64,000 nt of DNA from Bacteroidota bacterium (GTDB lineage: Bacteria; Bacteroidota; Bacteroidia; JABDFU01): the NCBI GenBank assembly GCA_013286655.1, contig JABDFG010000007.1:1-64000 (forward strand), given 5' to 3'. Of this stretch, positions 32,503 to 41,784 are shown piece after piece; the stretch's first letter is position 1; every line of letters starts with the position of its first letter. The position numbers and the translations under genes were made by a program. The notes below the pieces were generated by a model. The model saw nothing but the letters and a program-made list of their open reading frames with translations. It was not told the DNA's origin and did not search any database.

Positions 32503-33798
32503 ATGCTGTTGATATTTGCCAAAAAAAACACATCGAGACTTCAGTACATCATTCATTATTTCTTCCGGGACATATTGAACACAGAATTCAATTTAATCAA
32601 TGATGCAAAACAATTTGAAATCTATACCGGGCCAAAGCTAAATTATTCTGTACAATCATTTGAAAATTGCATCAGCATCTGTCCCCAGGGCATCCTTTTT
32701 GAGGATGATATCAAACAGATAAAAATAGCCGTCTTTGATTTTGAAACAACGAAAGCTTTCTTCCGTACATCCTCTCCCGACTTTTCATTTGATCTTTTTG
32801 GAGCCAGTTTTTACCTGCTCAGCAGATATGAAGAATACCTGCCATTCATAGCCGACCAGCATGGGCGGTTTGAAGCAAAACAAAGCCTTTCAGCTAAATA
32901 CAATTTTCTATTTCAGCCAGTAATAAACTATTGGGCCGACTCGTTAAAAAAAACACTACGCTTGCGGTTTCCCTCCATTCCATTCAAGGAAAACAAGTAT
33001 CATTTTATCCCAACCATAGATGTAGACAATGTATACGCCTACACCGGCAAAGGATTTTTCAGATCAACCGGGGCATATTTAAAATCAGTTTTAAAACTCG
33101 ATCTTGAAACCATTGTTGACAGAACGTATGTGCTTTTGGGGAAGCGATTCGATCCCTTTGACGGATACCTCGAACAGGAATATCTTGTAAAAAAGCACCA
33201 ACTTCAATTGATTTATTTTTTATTGTTTGGTTCCAGGTCAAAATACGATCACAACGTAGCTCCTGAAAACAAAAAGTATCAAACTTTAGTACAACACCTT
33301 TCTGCATTTTCCGAAATTGGCATTCACCCTTCTTATCGATCCAATGGCCGGTCTTCCGGAATTATCTCTGAAAAAGAACACCTGGAAAAGATAACTAAGA
33401 AAAAGGTTCTGCAAAGCAGACAGCATTTCCTGAAAATGAAACTACCGGATACATACCGGAACCTGATTGAATCAGGAATTACAGAAGATTATAGTATGGG
33501 CTATGCCTCTTCTCCCGGCTTTAGAGCCGGCACCTGCATTCCGTTTAACTTTTTTGATCTGGAACAAAACGAAGAAACGAATCTTAGAATATTTCCTTTC
33601 GCGGTGATGGATATTACCTTTCGTGATTATTTGAAAATTGGACCCAAGGAAGCCTTAGCACATATTGAAAAACTGATCACGGAAGTTAAAAAAATGAATG
33701 GAGTTTTTATTTCCGTATGGCACGATCGTAGTTTTAGCACCACGCATTATCCAGGCTGGAAACAAATCTTCGAAAAAATGATCGAATTAGCAAAATGA
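32503..33798 (+). CDS. Polysaccharide deacetylase-like (CE4-fold) protein
   Basis: A 431-residue protein. The first 150 residues form the N-terminal domain common in Bacteroidota members (FDFETTKAFFRTSS, FGASFYLLSRYEEYL). The catalytic part has TIDVDN near residue 172, in the position of the CE4 Thr-Asp-Asp motif, then IGIHPSYRS, RQHFLKMKLPDTYRNLIESG, EDYSMGYASSPGFRAGTC and the final VWHDRSF. It probably removes acetyl from a surface polysaccharide in the cytoplasm or at the membrane; no signal peptide is seen. It overlaps the following GNAT gene by 4 nt, a pairing often seen in Bacteroidota glycan loci. Confidence 0.82.
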   Translation: MLLIFAKKNTSRLQYIIHYFFRDILNTEFNLINDAKQFEIYTGPKLNYSVQSFENCISICPQGILFEDDIKQIKIAVFDFETTKAFFRTSSPDFSFDLFGASFYLLSRYEEYLPFIADQHGRFEAKQSLSAKYNFLFQPVINYWADSLKKTLRLRFPSIPFKENKYHFIPTIDVDNVYAYTGKGFFRSTGAYLKSVLKLDLETIVDRTYVLLGKRFDPFDGYLEQEYLVKKHQLQLIYFLLFGSRSKYDHNVAPENKKYQTLVQHLSAFSEIGIHPSYRSNGRSSGIISEKEHLEKITKKKVLQSRQHFLKMKLPDTYRNLIESGITEDYSMGYASSPGFRAGTCIPFNFFDLEQNEETNLRIFPFAVMDITFRDYLKIGPKEALAHIEKLITEVKKMNGVFISVWHDRSFSTTHYPGWKQIFEKMIELAK

Positions 33799-34712
33799 TA
33801 AAGCATATTACGCATCGGGAGATTGATAAAAAAAAATGGGACGTTAGCATTGCTAATGCCGGCAATTCCCTCATTTATGCATATTCCTGGTATCTTGATA
33901 TTGTAAGCCCTGGCTGGGAAGCCTTGATAGAAGGAGACTATCAGACCCTTATGCCACTTACCTTAAATAAGAAATATGGCATCCCTTATCTATACCAACC
34001 CTTTTTCACCCAACAGCTTGGGATATTCTCCCCCGAAACGCTGACGGAAAATAAAACAGGAGCTTTTCTAGAGGCTCTTCCACCGCAGTTTAAGCTTATT
34101 GAGATCAATTTGAATACCTCCAATGAAACGAAAAATTCCGCTTTTTATCTCAGAAAAAATACCAGTTTCAAGCTAAACCTCGCCCAACCATATTCAACGA
34201 TCGTTCAAAAATATTCTGAAAACACAAAACGGAATATAAAGAAAGCACAGAAGCAGGGACTCGTTTTAAGGAAGAATGCTGATCCTAAAAAAATCATCCG
34301 TTTATTCCGGCATAACCGGGGCAAAAAAATTGAGACCCTTTCCGGAAAACACTACCTGTTATTAGAGAAGCTGCTGGAAGAACTAATTAAAAGAGATGCC
34401 GTTCAGATTCTTTCGGTAGAAACAGCAAATAAAGAATTATCTGCCGGAGCCTTTTTCATTGAAAGTGGTGTAAATGCAGTGTTTTTATTTTCAGGATCAG
34501 ACGAGGGCTCGCGTGAAAACGGAGCCATGTTTTATCTTATTGACAGATTTATTTCGGAGAATGCACAACGTCTCTATACGCTGGATTTCAATGGTTCCAA
34601 CAACCCTAATCTCGCAAGATTTTATAGCGGATTCGGCTCCCTTCCACAGACCTACTCGCAAATCAGAAAAAACAATCTTCCGTGGCTAATCAGATGGCTT
34701 AAAAAACACTAA
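33795..34712 (+). CDS. GNAT/FemAB-like acyltransferase
   Basis: A 305-residue protein of the FemAB-like double-GNAT type. Markers are YAYSWYLDIVSPGWEALI at the N-terminus, SENTKRNIKKAQKQGLVLR in the middle and the C-terminal LSAGAFFIESGVNAVFLFSG ... FDFNGSNNPNLARFYSGFGS (as LDFNGSN). Such proteins transfer acyl or aminoacyl groups to sugars or peptides. Coupled by ATGA to the deacetylase gene, it may re-acylate the amine that enzyme exposes. Acceptor and donor are not deducible. Confidence 0.8.
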   Translation: MIKHITHREIDKKKWDVSIANAGNSLIYAYSWYLDIVSPGWEALIEGDYQTLMPLTLNKKYGIPYLYQPFFTQQLGIFSPETLTENKTGAFLEALPPQFKLIEINLNTSNETKNSAFYLRKNTSFKLNLAQPYSTIVQKYSENTKRNIKKAQKQGLVLRKNADPKKIIRLFRHNRGKKIETLSGKHYLLLEKLLEELIKRDAVQILSVETANKELSAGAFFIESGVNAVFLFSGSDEGSRENGAMFYLIDRFISENAQRLYTLDFNGSNNPNLARFYSGFGSLPQTYSQIRKNNLPWLIRWLKKH

Positions 34713-34732
34713 GAATCCGTATATTTATAGGT

Positions 34733-35197
34733 ATGGGCTTGAGAGAATGGCTTGAAATATTGGGAGTATTCGTACTCAGCGCACTCAAATTTGGATTGGC
34801 AGGAGTTCCGACGGCTGTCTTTGCCAAATGGTCTTTTTTTAAAGTATTGACCGTTACTATTAGCGGAGGAATAACCGGCACGGTTGTATTTACATTTATC
34901 AGCGAAGCGATTATCCGTTTCTTTAAAGATATCAGAAAACGACTTGGACATCTGCCGGAAAAATCTAAAAAGAAATTCACCTTCACAAATAAGATTATCG
35001 TAAAAGTAAAACGGCGGTTTGGTCTATTGGGTATTGCTATCCTGGGGCCCTCCGTACTTTCTATACCATTAGGCGTCTTTTTATCCGTCCGCTATTTTAA
35101 GAACAGAAAAAAAATCATGTCTTACTTTTTCCTTTCGATAATAGCCTGGGCAATTATCCTGTATTTCTTTTATAATATTATTTATCGTCATATTTAA
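34733..35197 (+). CDS. Small four-helix membrane protein, unknown
   Basis: A 154-residue protein with four predicted helices (about 5-32, 36-60, 100-124, 130-152). A strongly basic loop, FKDIRKRLGHLPEKSKKKF, separates the halves. Each half has a small-residue-rich stretch (ISGGITGTVV; FGLLGIAILGPSVLSIPLGV), somewhat like the inverted repeats of DedA/SNARE-associated or small multidrug-export proteins (COG2426). I cannot name it with confidence. It follows the glycan operon by 20 nt and precedes the nucleotidase gene by 2 nt, so it is co-transcribed with at least one of them. Confidence 0.6.
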   Translation: MGLREWLEILGVFVLSALKFGLAGVPTAVFAKWSFFKVLTVTISGGITGTVVFTFISEAIIRFFKDIRKRLGHLPEKSKKKFTFTNKIIVKVKRRFGLLGIAILGPSVLSIPLGVFLSVRYFKNRKKIMSYFFLSIIAWAIILYFFYNIIYRHI

Positions 35198-35199
35198 CG

Positions 35200-35892
35200 T
35201 TGCAATACAAACACATTTTTTTCGATCTGGACCACACGCTGTGGGATGCGAATGCCAATTCCGCAGAAGCCTTAAAAGAGTTGTTCCATAAACATAAACT
35301 CCAGGACAAAGGAATTTCTTCCTTCAACGAATTTGTTTCAAAGTACAATGAGATCAATCAGGAATTCTGGGATAATTACGCGAAAGGGCACATAAGCAAA
35401 CAAACCTTAAGATATAAGCGTTTCTTATTGACCCTTCAGCATTTTAATATAAAAAACTACGACCTGAGTTATTCCTTGAGTGAAGATTATATAGCCTTAG
35501 CGCCTACTAAAAGCGGCTTACAACCTCACACACTGGAAATCTTAAGATACCTGGCAGCCAAATATACACTGCACATCATCACAAATGGGTTTGAGGATGC
35601 CCAATACAGCAAGTTAAAATCATCCGGCATTGACGGGTATTTCCGACATATTATAACGGCAGAAAAAGCGGGCAGTAAAAAACCTGCAGAGGGCATATTT
35701 GAGTATTCCATAAAACTCGCAAAAACAAATGTGCAGGAAAGTATAATGATTGGAGACAACCTGGAAGTAGATATACTTGGCGCCCGTTCAGCGGGAATAG
35801 ACCAAGTATATTACAATATAAACAATCTGGCACATACGGAAATGATCAGTTTTGAAATACGTTCATTGATTGAATTAAAAGAAATTTTATAA
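35200..35892 (+). CDS. YjjG-family HAD pyrimidine 5'-nucleotidase
   Basis: A 230-residue HAD hydrolase. Catalytic motif FFDLDHTLWD (Asp9, Asp11), motif II ITNG, Lys in SKKPAEGIF and motif IV MIGDNLEVDILGARSAGI fit the YjjG house-cleaning nucleotidases (TIGR02254), which dephosphorylate non-canonical pyrimidine nucleotides. Length is normal. It starts from TTG, with no ATG nearby, 2 nt after the small membrane protein gene. Confidence 0.86.
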   Translation: MQYKHIFFDLDHTLWDANANSAEALKELFHKHKLQDKGISSFNEFVSKYNEINQEFWDNYAKGHISKQTLRYKRFLLTLQHFNIKNYDLSYSLSEDYIALAPTKSGLQPHTLEILRYLAAKYTLHIITNGFEDAQYSKLKSSGIDGYFRHIITAEKAGSKKPAEGIFEYSIKLAKTNVQESIMIGDNLEVDILGARSAGIDQVYYNINNLAHTEMISFEIRSLIELKEIL

Positions 35893-35946
35893 AGTTTCTT
35901 ATTAACTTAGTATTTAGTCGTCGGTATGGAATTTTGAGCTAATGAT

Positions 35947-35984
35947 TTATGACGAACGACTTATAACTTATGATAAACGACTTA
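35947..35984 (+). repeat. Tandem 21-bp-period duplication spanning the hemE start
   Basis: TTATGACGAACGACTTA (35947-35963) is repeated with two changes at 35968-35984. The first copy encodes an in-frame mini-ORF Met-Thr-Asn-Asp-Leu-stop; the second encodes the real hemE start Met-Ile-Asn-Asp-Leu. A near-identical 19-mer occurs at 40646-40664. Confidence 0.7.
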
Positions 35985-36989
35985 GTTTTACGTGCAGCAA
36001 GAGGAGAAAAAGTAGAACGAACCCCCATATGGCTCATGCGCCAGGCAGGACGGATATTACCGGAATATCGTGCGGTGAGGTCAAAACTAAGCGGGTTTAA
36101 AGAATTAGTTGAATCTCCTGACTTGGCCTGCGAAGTAACCATTCAACCCGTCGATAGTTTAGGGGTGGATGCTGCAATTATATTCTCCGACATCCTTGTT
36201 ATCCCGGAGGCTATGGGCCTCCCCTACCAGATGATAGAAGCAAAAGGCCCCTGGTTTGAAAAAACGATACAGTCTCAAAAGGACATAGAACAACTTCGGA
36301 TAGCACAAGCAGACGATCTTCCATATGTAATGAACGCCTTAAAACTAACGAAGCGGGAATTGAATAACAGAGTTCCCTTGATTGGCTTTTGCGGCGCTCC
36401 ATGGACCCTCCTTGCCTATATGATAGAAGGATCAGGATCCAAAACATTTTCCAAGGCCAAAAAATTTCTCTACACACAACCCCAACTGGCTCATCAATTA
36501 CTGGAAAAGATCACACAAAGTTCGATTAACTACCTGAAAGGACAGGTGATAGCCGGAGCCGACATGTTACAGGTATTCGACAGTTGGGCAGGCATTCTTT
36601 CTCCTGAACAATACACCGAATTTTCATTAAACTATATATCACAGATATGCAATGCGGTGAAGGAAGTACCCCTCACTGTTTTTGCAAAAGATGCCTACTT
36701 TGCCCGCAAAGCAATGAGCCAGTTAAATTGTGCGACCATCGGACTGGACTGGACCATGGATATAGCTGAAAGCCGGGAAATTATTGGAAACACAAAGACT
36801 TTGCAGGGCAATATGGATCCTTGCTTACTATACGCTGATCAGGACATTATTAAAAAGGAAACCATAAAAATGCTGAAAGCTTTTGGCCCTAACCGGCATA
36901 TAGCTAACCTTGGACATGGAATATATCCCGATACGGAGAAAGACAAAGTGAAATTTTTTGTTGATACGGTTAAAGAATTCCGGCATTGA
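35970..36989 (+). CDS. hemE: Uroporphyrinogen III decarboxylase
   Basis: A 339-residue protein with both UROD signatures: [20 protein letters not shown] near the N-terminus and [16 protein letters not shown] in the middle, plus [14 protein letters not shown] and [10 protein letters not shown]. It removes four carboxyl groups from uroporphyrinogen III to give coproporphyrinogen III in the cytoplasm. hemJ is in the same window but not adjacent. The start region is a tandem duplication; the upstream copy terminates after five codons, so this ATG is the working start. The stop overlaps the next TTG start. Confidence 0.97.
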   Translation: MINDLVLRAARGEKVERTPIWLMRQAGRILPEYRAVRSKLSGFKELVESPDLACEVTIQPVDSLGVDAAIIFSDILVIPEAMGLPYQMIEAKGPWFEKTIQSQKDIEQLRIAQADDLPYVMNALKLTKRELNNRVPLIGFCGAPWTLLAYMIEGSGSKTFSKAKKFLYTQPQLAHQLLEKITQSSINYLKGQVIAGADMLQVFDSWAGILSPEQYTEFSLNYISQICNAVKEVPLTVFAKDAYFARKAMSQLNCATIGLDWTMDIAESREIIGNTKTLQGNMDPCLLYADQDIIKKETIKMLKAFGPNRHIANLGHGIYPDTEKDKVKFFVDTVKEFRH

Positions 36990-38050
36990 AGATACCTTAT
37001 CTTTTCTTCCTGTTGCTATCAACGGCATTTGCTCTATCTGCTCAAAAAAACCTTGTTCCAAATGGAGGTTTCGAAGCCCATAAAAATAAACGAAACACAA
37101 ACATCTCCAATGCCGCTCCCTGGAAAGGAATTGCGAGTGTCGATTATTATCTCCAGTCATTAAAGCTCGACACCAGCAGGTATCATGGACCGCACTCGGG
37201 CGATGCAAGTGTAGGACTTCGCTTTCAATTGAAATACAAAGAATATTTGTACGTTAAATTGATAGAGCCCCTGAAGGCGGGAAAAACGTATCACTATGAG
37301 ACCTGGTTCCGCCTGCTTTCCATCAGTACGATGGGATTAAAACATTTTGGTGTTTTTTTTTCCAGAAAACCATTCGTTTTTTCGGACAAAATCGATTCCA
37401 CGAATTCCCTTTACATGTATAACCCGAAGGGACTGATCAATAATTACAACTGGATAAAACTGGAAGGCGAGTACACCGCTCAGGGAGGAGAACGATACAT
37501 TACGATCGGAAATTTTGTAAAAAAAACCAAACACGATATGTACCGATTGAACCGAAAAAAGCTGTTTTCCTATTTTCACGAAGCCTATTACTTTGTCGAC
37601 GATGTGCTTCTTACCGAAAAGATCGATCCGGCATTACTTATACAGACCAAACAAAATACTGGCAAAAAAGATTCAATACCCGTTGTTAAAAATGAATTAA
37701 AGTCTGGTGATGTTATTCAGCTGAAAAGTATTTTCTTTGAAACGGGAAAAACGGAGTTGATGGACGACTCTTATCCCGAATTAGACAAATTGGTTGATTT
37801 ATTGGAACGGAATCCTAAAATGGAAATTCGCATTAATGGACATACAGACAGCCAGGGTAATTCCGAAAGTAACCAGAAATTATCGGAAGACAGGGCCAAA
37901 GCCGTATTTGATTACCTCCTTGAAAAAGGAATTTCCAACGAAATTGATTTCAAAGGCTTTGGAAGTACAAAACCTATTGCAGGAAATGACACGGAAGAAG
38001 GACGAAAAAGGAACAGACGGGTCGAATTTGAAGTTTTGCAAGGTCACTGA
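36986..38050 (+). CDS. Outer-membrane-associated protein with OmpA C-terminal domain
   Basis: A 354-residue secreted protein started from TTG (overlapping the hemE stop), with signal peptide [19 protein letters not shown]. The N-terminal 190 residues form a beta-sandwich like a carbohydrate-binding module ([30 protein letters not shown]). The C-terminal 110 are a clear OmpA peptidoglycan-binding domain: [49 protein letters not shown] and the final NRRVEFEV. It should tether the envelope to peptidoglycan; the N-terminal ligand is unknown. No enzyme motif. Confidence 0.85.
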   Translation: MKIPYLFFLLLSTAFALSAQKNLVPNGGFEAHKNKRNTNISNAAPWKGIASVDYYLQSLKLDTSRYHGPHSGDASVGLRFQLKYKEYLYVKLIEPLKAGKTYHYETWFRLLSISTMGLKHFGVFFSRKPFVFSDKIDSTNSLYMYNPKGLINNYNWIKLEGEYTAQGGERYITIGNFVKKTKHDMYRLNRKKLFSYFHEAYYFVDDVLLTEKIDPALLIQTKQNTGKKDSIPVVKNELKSGDVIQLKSIFFETGKTELMDDSYPELDKLVDLLERNPKMEIRINGHTDSQGNSESNQKLSEDRAKAVFDYLLEKGISNEIDFKGFGSTKPIAGNDTEEGRKRNRRVEFEVLQGH

Positions 38051-38059
38051 TAAATAGGG

Positions 38060-38185
38060 AATAGCGAGTAGCCAATAGCGAATAGGGGGATAGAAGTTTA
38101 GAAATCAGTAAGGTCAAATTAAGGTGGAAAATAAACTATATTTCAACCCTGTTGGCTATTCGCTACTCACTAGTCGCTAATAATT
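38060..38185. repeat. Imperfect inverted repeat in the OmpA/UMF1 gap
   Basis: The left arm contains AATAGCGAGTAGCCAATAGC and the right arm (38152-38185) contains TTGGCTATTCGCTACTCACT; they are partly complementary and each carries internal TAGCGA/AGTAG copies. A similar TAGCGAGTAGTGACGAAAGT (minus strand) covers the AsmA gene end near 43396-43416. This looks like a small dispersed intergenic repeat of the genome. Confidence 0.5.
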
Positions 38186-38188
38186 AAA

Positions 38189-39475
38189 ATGGAAAAAGGA
38201 AATAAAAAAATAATCAACGCCTGGGCTTTCTACGATTGGGCCAATTCCTCTTATCCACTTGTCATTACTGCAGCAATTTTCCCGGTGTTTTACGAAAATG
38301 TAACCAGTACAGTTCTGAATGGAAAAACAATCAGTGATACGGTGCACCTGTTTGGCCGGGAGTATAAAAATACAGAGCTCTATTCCTACGTAGTTTCATT
38401 GTCATTCATTATTGTTTCTCTTTCAGCGCCCATACTTTCAGGAGTCGCGGATTACTCTGGCAATAAAAAAAAATTTATGCGGTTTTTTTGTTACCTCGGA
38501 TCCTTATCCTGTGCCTCCCTTTATTTCTTCCGTACAGAGAACCTTTTTTGGGGTTTGCTCTCCATCCTTCTGGCAAGTGTAGGCTTTTGGGGAAGCCTGG
38601 TATTTTACAACGCTTATTTGCCGGAAATAGCCGAACCAGAGGATCACGACCGGATAAGTGCAAAAGGATTTTCCATGGGCTACATCGGGAGTGCCCTTCT
38701 CCTGATTATTAACCTCGTTCTAATAAAAGGATTTAATATGCCAGCGCGCTGGTCTTTTGTATCAGTTGGACTTTGGTGGGCCGGATTCGCTCAAATAACC
38801 TTCTCGACACTTCCTGATAATATATATGGGCATAAACCTCATGGCAACATTCTATTTAAAGGATTTAACGAACTGAGCGTTGTTTGGAAAGAACTCAAAA
38901 CGATACCAAGACTGAAACGTTACCTGAGTTCGTTTTTTTTGTACAGCATGGGTGTACAAACGGTAATGCTGATGGCGGTACTTTTTGCAAAAAAAGAAAT
39001 TGTCGGGATAGAAGACAGTAACCTGATCATTAGTATATTGCTCATCCAATTTCTGGGGATCGCTGGTTCTGTTTTATTCTCAAGACTATCCAGATGGATA
39101 GGAAATATAAGGGCATTAGGCATAGCCATTTTTATCTGGATTGGCATTTGTGTAGGAACTTATCTTTGGGTGTATACTCCAACTGATTTTTATATCATCG
39201 CTTCATTAGTCGGACTTGTCATGGGTGGAATACAATCCCTTTCGCGTTCTACCTACTCAAAGTTATTACCCGAAACCGAGGATCATGCATCTTACTTTAG
39301 CTTTTTCGACGTATGCGAGAAAATAGGCATTGTGATTGGCACCTTTTCTTTCGGTTATATTGAAGGGATAACGGGAGGCATGCGGAATTCAATACTTGCC
39401 CTGATCGTATTCTTTGTGTTCGGCTTTGTCGTCTTGTTGACAATTCCCAAAAGTAAAAATATCGAAGCAGAATGA
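38189..39475 (+). CDS. MFS transporter, UMF1/Atg22-like
   Basis: A 428-residue protein with about 12 membrane helices. The opening INAWAFYDWANSSYPLVITA is diagnostic of the UMF1 (Atg22-like) branch of the major facilitator superfamily, and GGIQSLSRSTYSKLLPE plus ASYFSFFDVCEKIGIVIGTF match its second half. Substrates of bacterial members are mostly unproven; yeast Atg22 exports amino acids from the vacuole. Stands alone with repeats on its upstream side. Confidence 0.9.
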   Translation: MEKGNKKIINAWAFYDWANSSYPLVITAAIFPVFYENVTSTVLNGKTISDTVHLFGREYKNTELYSYVVSLSFIIVSLSAPILSGVADYSGNKKKFMRFFCYLGSLSCASLYFFRTENLFWGLLSILLASVGFWGSLVFYNAYLPEIAEPEDHDRISAKGFSMGYIGSALLLIINLVLIKGFNMPARWSFVSVGLWWAGFAQITFSTLPDNIYGHKPHGNILFKGFNELSVVWKELKTIPRLKRYLSSFFLYSMGVQTVMLMAVLFAKKEIVGIEDSNLIISILLIQFLGIAGSVLFSRLSRWIGNIRALGIAIFIWIGICVGTYLWVYTPTDFYIIASLVGLVMGGIQSLSRSTYSKLLPETEDHASYFSFFDVCEKIGIVIGTFSFGYIEGITGGMRNSILALIVFFVFGFVVLLTIPKSKNIEAE

Positions 39476-39594
39476 TTAAGGATTGGGGATGAAGGATTTA
39501 GACAGAATGTTATGTGATTTTTAAACCTAAAACCGTAAATTGCAATATTAATTAGTTTAATCCTGAATCCAAATTCCTGAATCCCTGATTCTCT

Positions 39595-40317
39595 ATGATT
39601 GTAGACATATTTATCCCCTGTTTTATTGACCAGATTTATCCAAAAGCTGCGGAAAGCATGGTAAAGGTGCTCGAAAAGGTAGGCTGCGCGGTAAATTATA
39701 ACCCAGAGCAAACCTGCTGTGGACAACCGGCTTTCAATGCAGGCTATTGGAGCGAGGCGAAAGAAGTGAGCGAGAAATTTATCAAAGAATTTCAGAATGA
39801 TCGTTACATTGTTTGCCCTTCCGCTTCCTGCGCCGGTTTTGTAAAAAATTACTTTCCTGAAATGTTCCATAATTCCGCCTTACACAATGAATTCAAACAA
39901 ATTCAAAAGAACATGTTTGAGTTTACCGATTTTATGGTGAACATTTTAAAGATCACCGATATTGGCGCCACGCTGAAGGGGATTGCGACGTATCACGATT
40001 CCTGCGCTGCGCTGCGCGAATATGGAGTTCGACGAGAACCACGTGTATTACTTGAAAAAGTAAAAGGGCTTGAATTACGTGAAATGAAAGACACGGAAAC
40101 CTGTTGTGGATTTGGAGGCAGTTTTGCAGTAAAATTTGAACCCATTGCGGTGGGCATGGGACAAGAAAAAGTCGGACATGCCCTTGAAGTGGGTGCGGAG
40201 TATCTTATATCAACCGATATGTCTTGCTTAATGCACATGGAAGGATATATCAAAAAACAAAACATGAACCTGCAGGTTATGCACATTGCTGATGTGCTGG
40301 CGAGCGGATGGGAATGA
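39595..40317 (+). CDS. LutA/YkgE-like (CCG-domain) iron-sulfur protein
   Basis: A 240-residue protein with two cysteine-rich CCG motifs: EQTCCGQPAFNAG near residue 41 and ETCCGFGGSFAVKFEPI near 164, the LutA/GlpC-type Fe-S cluster or disulfide ligands. It begins VDIFIPCFIDQIYPKAAESM, as LutA does. In Bacillus, LutABC oxidises lactate. Here LutA stands apart: a LutC-like LUD gene is 15 kb away beside ftsH (55129..55776), and no LutB is in the window. A single-gene quinone-linked oxidoreductase subunit is likely; lactate use is unproven. Confidence 0.85.
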   Translation: MIVDIFIPCFIDQIYPKAAESMVKVLEKVGCAVNYNPEQTCCGQPAFNAGYWSEAKEVSEKFIKEFQNDRYIVCPSASCAGFVKNYFPEMFHNSALHNEFKQIQKNMFEFTDFMVNILKITDIGATLKGIATYHDSCAALREYGVRREPRVLLEKVKGLELREMKDTETCCGFGGSFAVKFEPIAVGMGQEKVGHALEVGAEYLISTDMSCLMHMEGYIKKQNMNLQVMHIADVLASGWE

Positions 40318-40318
40318 T

Positions 40319-40651
40319 ATGCGTGAAGATTTTTTTAAAGATGTTTTTGAGGTAGTTTGCCTTATACCGAAAGGTCGTGTCACCAATTACGGAGCTATTG
40401 CGAAATACCTCGGCACAGCCCAATCATCGCGCATGGTTGGCTGGGCTATGAACGCCTCCCATTCATATAAAAAGAAAGTTCCGGCGCACCGCGTTGTCAA
40501 TCGCAATGGCATGCTTACTGGGAAACATCACTTTACAGATCCTTATAGGATGCAGCAACTCCTTGAAAAAGAAGGCATAAAAGTCAAAAATGACAAAGTG
40601 CTCGAGTTCCGAAAATTGTTTTGGGATCCTACTGAAGAATTAAGATTATGA
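40319..40651 (+). CDS. Alkyltransferase-like (ATL/MGMT C-terminal) protein
   Basis: A 110-residue protein matching the DNA-binding domain of O6-alkylguanine transferases: EDFFKDVFEVVCLIPKGRVT, NYGAIAKYLG, ARMVGWAM-like SSRMVGWAMNASHSYKKKVP and AHRVVNRNG. In true MGMT the motif is PCHRV with a reactive Cys; here it reads PAHRV, so the methyl-accepting cysteine is Ala and the protein should be an ATL that flags lesions for nucleotide-excision repair. The start ATG 40319 is taken over a longer frame because it follows the LutA stop by one base. Confidence 0.88.
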   Translation: MREDFFKDVFEVVCLIPKGRVTNYGAIAKYLGTAQSSRMVGWAMNASHSYKKKVPAHRVVNRNGMLTGKHHFTDPYRMQQLLEKEGIKVKNDKVLEFRKLFWDPTEELRL

Positions 40652-40659
40652 CGAACGAA

Positions 40660-41784
40660 TTATACCACAAACAGGTCGCTGGCAATCTTATCCGCCAGTA
40701 ATTTCCCTTTATCCGTTAAATTCAACAGCGAATTCTTTTGGATAACGTCACCGGACATAATATACCTCTGAACTTCTTTAACACAGGTTGTATAATAGTC
40801 TTCTCCCATTTTTCGTATACAGTCTAAATCCGTACCCCAGATGGTACGCAAAGAGGTTAATATATATTCATTATAGTGCTGATCAGGCTTAAGAATTTCC
40901 TTCTCAAAATCAAGTGTTCTTTTTTCCAAAGCCCGTATGTACCGGTTATTATTCCGGACATTCCATTGCCGGCTATATCCATTGTAGGAGTGGGCAGAAG
41001 GTCCTAAACCTAAATAATGTTCCTTTAACCAGTAATTACTGTTGTGTTTTGACAAAAAACCCTCTTTACAAAAATTAGATATCTCATACTGTATAAAATC
41101 ATTCTTTTTCATTTCAGCAATCAGCGTTTCAAACTGGTAAGCTGTCTGCCGTTCATCTGGATTTTCCGATTTTCCTGATCGAATGAAGCGGTCAAGTGCC
41201 GTCTTGGGTTCAACCGTTAAAGCATAACAAGAAATATGTTTGACTTGGAGCGCAAATACCTTATCGAGGTTATTCAGCCAGACATCCTTACTTAAGGTTG
41301 GAGTGCCATAGATCAGGTCGACAGAGATATTGTTAAAGCCGGCATCCTGGGCATCTTTAACCGCAGCACTTCCCATTTCTGCCGTATGCGCACGATTCAT
41401 ATAACGAAGGTCTTTCTCTGCGAAGGATTGCAAACCGATACTCAGACGGTTAACCGGAGTTTCCTTCAATTGCCGTAATTTTTCATGTGTCAGGTCATCC
41501 GGATTTGCCTCCAGGGTAATTTCAGCATCTGCTGAAATTGAATAATTCTCATTTAGCTCCTGAAAAACATCCAGCAGTTCCCTTTGAGAAAGTAAAGAAG
41601 GAGTACCACCTCCCAAATAAACAGACTTGATCTCCTGACCTTTCAAGTAATTCTTCTGCAAAGCTATTTCCAGTTTCAAAGCATCTAAAAAAGCTTGTTT
41701 GTTTTTCAGTGAAGTGGAAAAATGAAAATCGCAGTAATGACAGGCTTGTTTACAAAATGGTATATGTAGGTATATACCTGCCAC
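40660..41784 (-). CDS. hemW: HemW, radical SAM haem chaperone
   Basis: A 374-residue radical SAM protein, GTG start. The cluster motif is CKQACHYC (Cys11, Cys15, Cys18) followed by DF rather than the extra Cys of HemN, and the HemN C-terminal region is missing, so HemW is the better name than coproporphyrinogen dehydrogenase. YLGGGTPSLL and RLSIGLQSF are family motifs; the C-terminal HemN_C-like part is present. HemW hands haem to target proteins. Its GTG shares one base with the stop of the upstream histidine kinase gene. Confidence 0.93.
   Translation of the reverse strand: MAGIYLHIPFCKQACHYCDFHFSTSLKNKQAFLDALKLEIALQKNYLKGQEIKSVYLGGGTPSLLSQRELLDVFQELNENYSISADAEITLEANPDDLTHEKLRQLKETPVNRLSIGLQSFAEKDLRYMNRAHTAEMGSAAVKDAQDAGFNNISVDLIYGTPTLSKDVWLNNLDKVFALQVKHISCYALTVEPKTALDRFIRSGKSENPDERQTAYQFETLIAEMKKNDFIQYEISNFCKEGFLSKHNSNYWLKEHYLGLGPSAHSYNGYSRQWNVRNNNRYIRALEKRTLDFEKEILKPDQHYNEYILTSLRTIWGTDLDCIRKMGEDYYTTCVKEVQRYIMSGDVIQKNSLLNLTDKGKLLADKIASDLFVV

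Noticed and set aside
40660-41784. Oxygen-independent coproporphyrinogen dehydrogenase (HemN)
   Set aside because: The fourth Cys of the HemN motif and the HemN-specific C-terminus are missing; HemW is the better call.
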